From Bacillota bacterium (GTDB lineage Bacteria; Bacillota; Desulfitobacteriia; Desulfitobacteriales; Desulfitobacteriaceae): a stretch of DNA of 23,686 nt. The position numbers were made by a program, and so were the translations under genes. The DNA lies in assembly GCA_023390635.1 (NCBI GenBank), contig JAEWCM010000201.1, positions 1 through 23,686 on the forward strand. The letters are read 5' to 3'. The notes under the pieces were generated by a model. It was given only the letters and a program-made list of their open reading frames with translations. It was not told the origin of the DNA and searched no databases. Of the stretch, positions 22,661-23,686 are shown piece after piece. Each line of letters starts with the position of its first letter. The first letter of the stretch is position 1.

Positions 22661-23136
22661 AAGAGTTAAACGGTGAAGACTGCAATCTGCGGGCTGAGCG
22701 CCCTGATTGGGAACATTATTTTATGGAACTGGCTCAAGTGGTGGCAGGACGTTCTACCTGCCTGCGCCGTCAGGTAGGAGCAGTGATTGTGAAGGAGAAG
22801 CAAATTCTCAGCACAGGATATAATGGCAGTCCGGCGGGATTAAAGCATTGTGTTGAAATAGGTTGCCTGCGGGAGCAATTGCATATCCCTTCCGGTGAAC
22901 GGCACGAGCTATGCCGTGCCGTTCATGCTGAACAAAACGCATTAATCCAAGCCGCAAAACATGGTGTGGCTATTGAAGGGGCAGATATCTACACGACGGT
23001 TCAGCCTTGCATACTTTGCACGAAATTATTGATCAACGCTGGGATTAAGAGGGTGCTCTATCTTCGGTCATACCCTGATGGACTGGCATTGTCTATAGCT
23101 GGAGAAGCAGGGATGGAGCTAATCCATCTTACCTAG
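22657..23136 (+). CDS. comEB: dCMP deaminase (ComEB family)
   Basis: This zinc enzyme deaminates dCMP to dUMP, feeding thymidylate synthesis. The 159-residue protein has the cytidine deaminase signature: HAE (90-92), with His90 as zinc ligand and Glu92 as proton shuttle, and PCILC (117-121) with zinc ligands Cys118 and Cys121. A short extra cysteine cluster near 65-70 (CVEIGC) and 86 may bind a second zinc, as in phage-type dCMP deaminases. Its ATG overlaps the upp stop (ATGA), so the two are coupled. The comEB name comes from Bacillus, where it sits in a competence operon; no competence gene is present here. Confidence 0.93.
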   Translation: MKELNGEDCNLRAERPDWEHYFMELAQVVAGRSTCLRRQVGAVIVKEKQILSTGYNGSPAGLKHCVEIGCLREQLHIPSGERHELCRAVHAEQNALIQAAKHGVAIEGADIYTTVQPCILCTKLLINAGIKRVLYLRSYPDGLALSIAGEAGMELIHLT

Positions 23137-23159
23137 CTGATGAAGAAAGGGAGAAAAAG

Positions 23160-23686
23160 TTGAGGCAGAGACGAAGAGCCATGGTGGTGTTCGGGACCCG
23201 TCCTGAGGCCATAAAAATGGCACCGGTTATCAAAGCTTTGCAAAAGGAAGAAACGATAGACTGTCAAGTGGTGGTAACAGCCCAACACCGGGAGATGTTG
23301 GATCAGGTTCTGAAACTGTTTGAGATCAATCCTGACTATGATCTAAATATCATGAAACCGGGACAAACCTTGACAGATATTACTACGGCAATTTTGCATG
23401 GGCTGGGCCGTGTGATGGAAGAAGTAAACCCTGATTTTGTATTAGTACATGGTGATACAACGACTACTTTTGCGGCTTCTCTGGCGGCCTTTTATCGTCA
23501 AATCCCTATCGGACATGTAGAAGCGGGGCTGCGAACGGGAGACATTTACTCTCCCTACCCGGAAGAGGCTAATCGTAAATTGACTGCGGCCCTGGTGAGG
23601 TGGCATTTTGCTCCGACGATGACGGCAAAAGAAAACCTGCTTAGGGAAGGCTATCTGCCTGAACAAATCTATGTCACGGGGAATAC
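23160..23686 (+). CDS. wecB: UDP-N-acetylglucosamine 2-epimerase (partial, cut by window end)
   Basis: This enzyme converts UDP-GlcNAc to UDP-ManNAc, a precursor of teichoic acid linkage units and other surface glycans. The first 175 residues are present and the frame stays open to the window end. Family motifs are clear: VVFGTRPEAIKMAPV (about 9-23), AQHREML, VHGDTTTTFA and HVEAGLRTGD. The start is probably TTG at 23160 with AAAGGGAG 6 bases upstream; an in-frame ATG at 23181 is the alternative. It begins 23 bases after the dCMP deaminase gene and continues the same direction. In related genomes the ATP synthase operon often follows, which cannot be checked here. Confidence 0.93.
   Translation, partial: MRQRRRAMVVFGTRPEAIKMAPVIKALQKEETIDCQVVVTAQHREMLDQVLKLFEINPDYDLNIMKPGQTLTDITTAILHGLGRVMEEVNPDFVLVHGDTTTTFAASLAAFYRQIPIGHVEAGLRTGDIYSPYPEEANRKLTAALVRWHFAPTMTAKENLLREGYLPEQIYVTGN

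Overview
The window is a dense stretch of core-genome DNA from an endospore-forming member of the Firmicutes. Evidence for this is a sleB-ypeB germination pair, RNA polymerase delta (rpoE) next to pyrG, strong AGGAGG-type ribosome binding sites, frequent TTG and GTG starts, and a gene order much like the argS-rpoE-pyrG-fba-tal-glpX-rpmE-prfA-prmC-ywlC-mntP-ywlE-rpiB-glyA-upp region of Bacillus subtilis. Protein style and moderate GC suggest a clostridial relative such as Desulfitobacterium, Desulfosporosinus or Dehalobacter; that placement is inference. No tRNA, rRNA, CRISPR array or insertion sequence was seen. All genes but one are on the + strand.

Layout. (1) 173-2254: sleB and ypeB, spore cortex lysis, with a possible sigma-G promoter upstream. 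(2) 2255-2476: two tandem hairpins, the second with a 19-bp stem. (3) 2477-6917: a YwiB-type protein and argS (1-nt overlap), then rpoE behind a near-consensus sigma-H promoter, then pyrG behind a sigma-A promoter and a leader hairpin with a T-run. (4) 7085-9381: a two-gene cassette with its own promoter, encoding a FemX-like aminoacyl transferase and an alanine-racemase-fold protein lacking several usual active-site residues. (5) 9492-11682: a cysteine-rich zinc-ribbon protein, class II fructose-bisphosphate aldolase and a small transaldolase, closed by a terminator. (6) 11902-13673: glpX, then a LysM/M23 peptidase whose ribosome binding site lies in a hairpin. (7) 13666-14622, minus strand: a 2-hydroxyacid dehydrogenase, overlapping the peptidase gene tail to tail. 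(8) 14784-14984: rpmE as a compact unit with its own promoter and terminator. (9) 15067-18979: yqhQ, prfA, prmC and the Sua5-type tRNA threonylcarbamoylation gene. (10) 19104-23686: mntP, ywlE, rpiB, glyA, upp, a dCMP deaminase and the start of a UDP-GlcNAc 2-epimerase gene cut by the window end.

Together the genes serve translation (ArgS, L31, RF1 and its methylase, Sua5), nucleotide supply (CTP synthase, Upp, dCMP deaminase, and GlyA for one-carbon units), gluconeogenesis and pentose interconversion (Fba, Tal, GlpX, RpiB), and the cell wall (SleB/YpeB, FemX-like, racemase-like, M23, WecB). Nothing in the window amounts to an obviously new multi-gene system. The best leads are the racemase-like protein with missing catalytic groups beside a FemX homologue, the zinc-ribbon protein coupled to fba, the pyrG leader hairpin, the sigma-H-type promoters and the long palindrome after ypeB.
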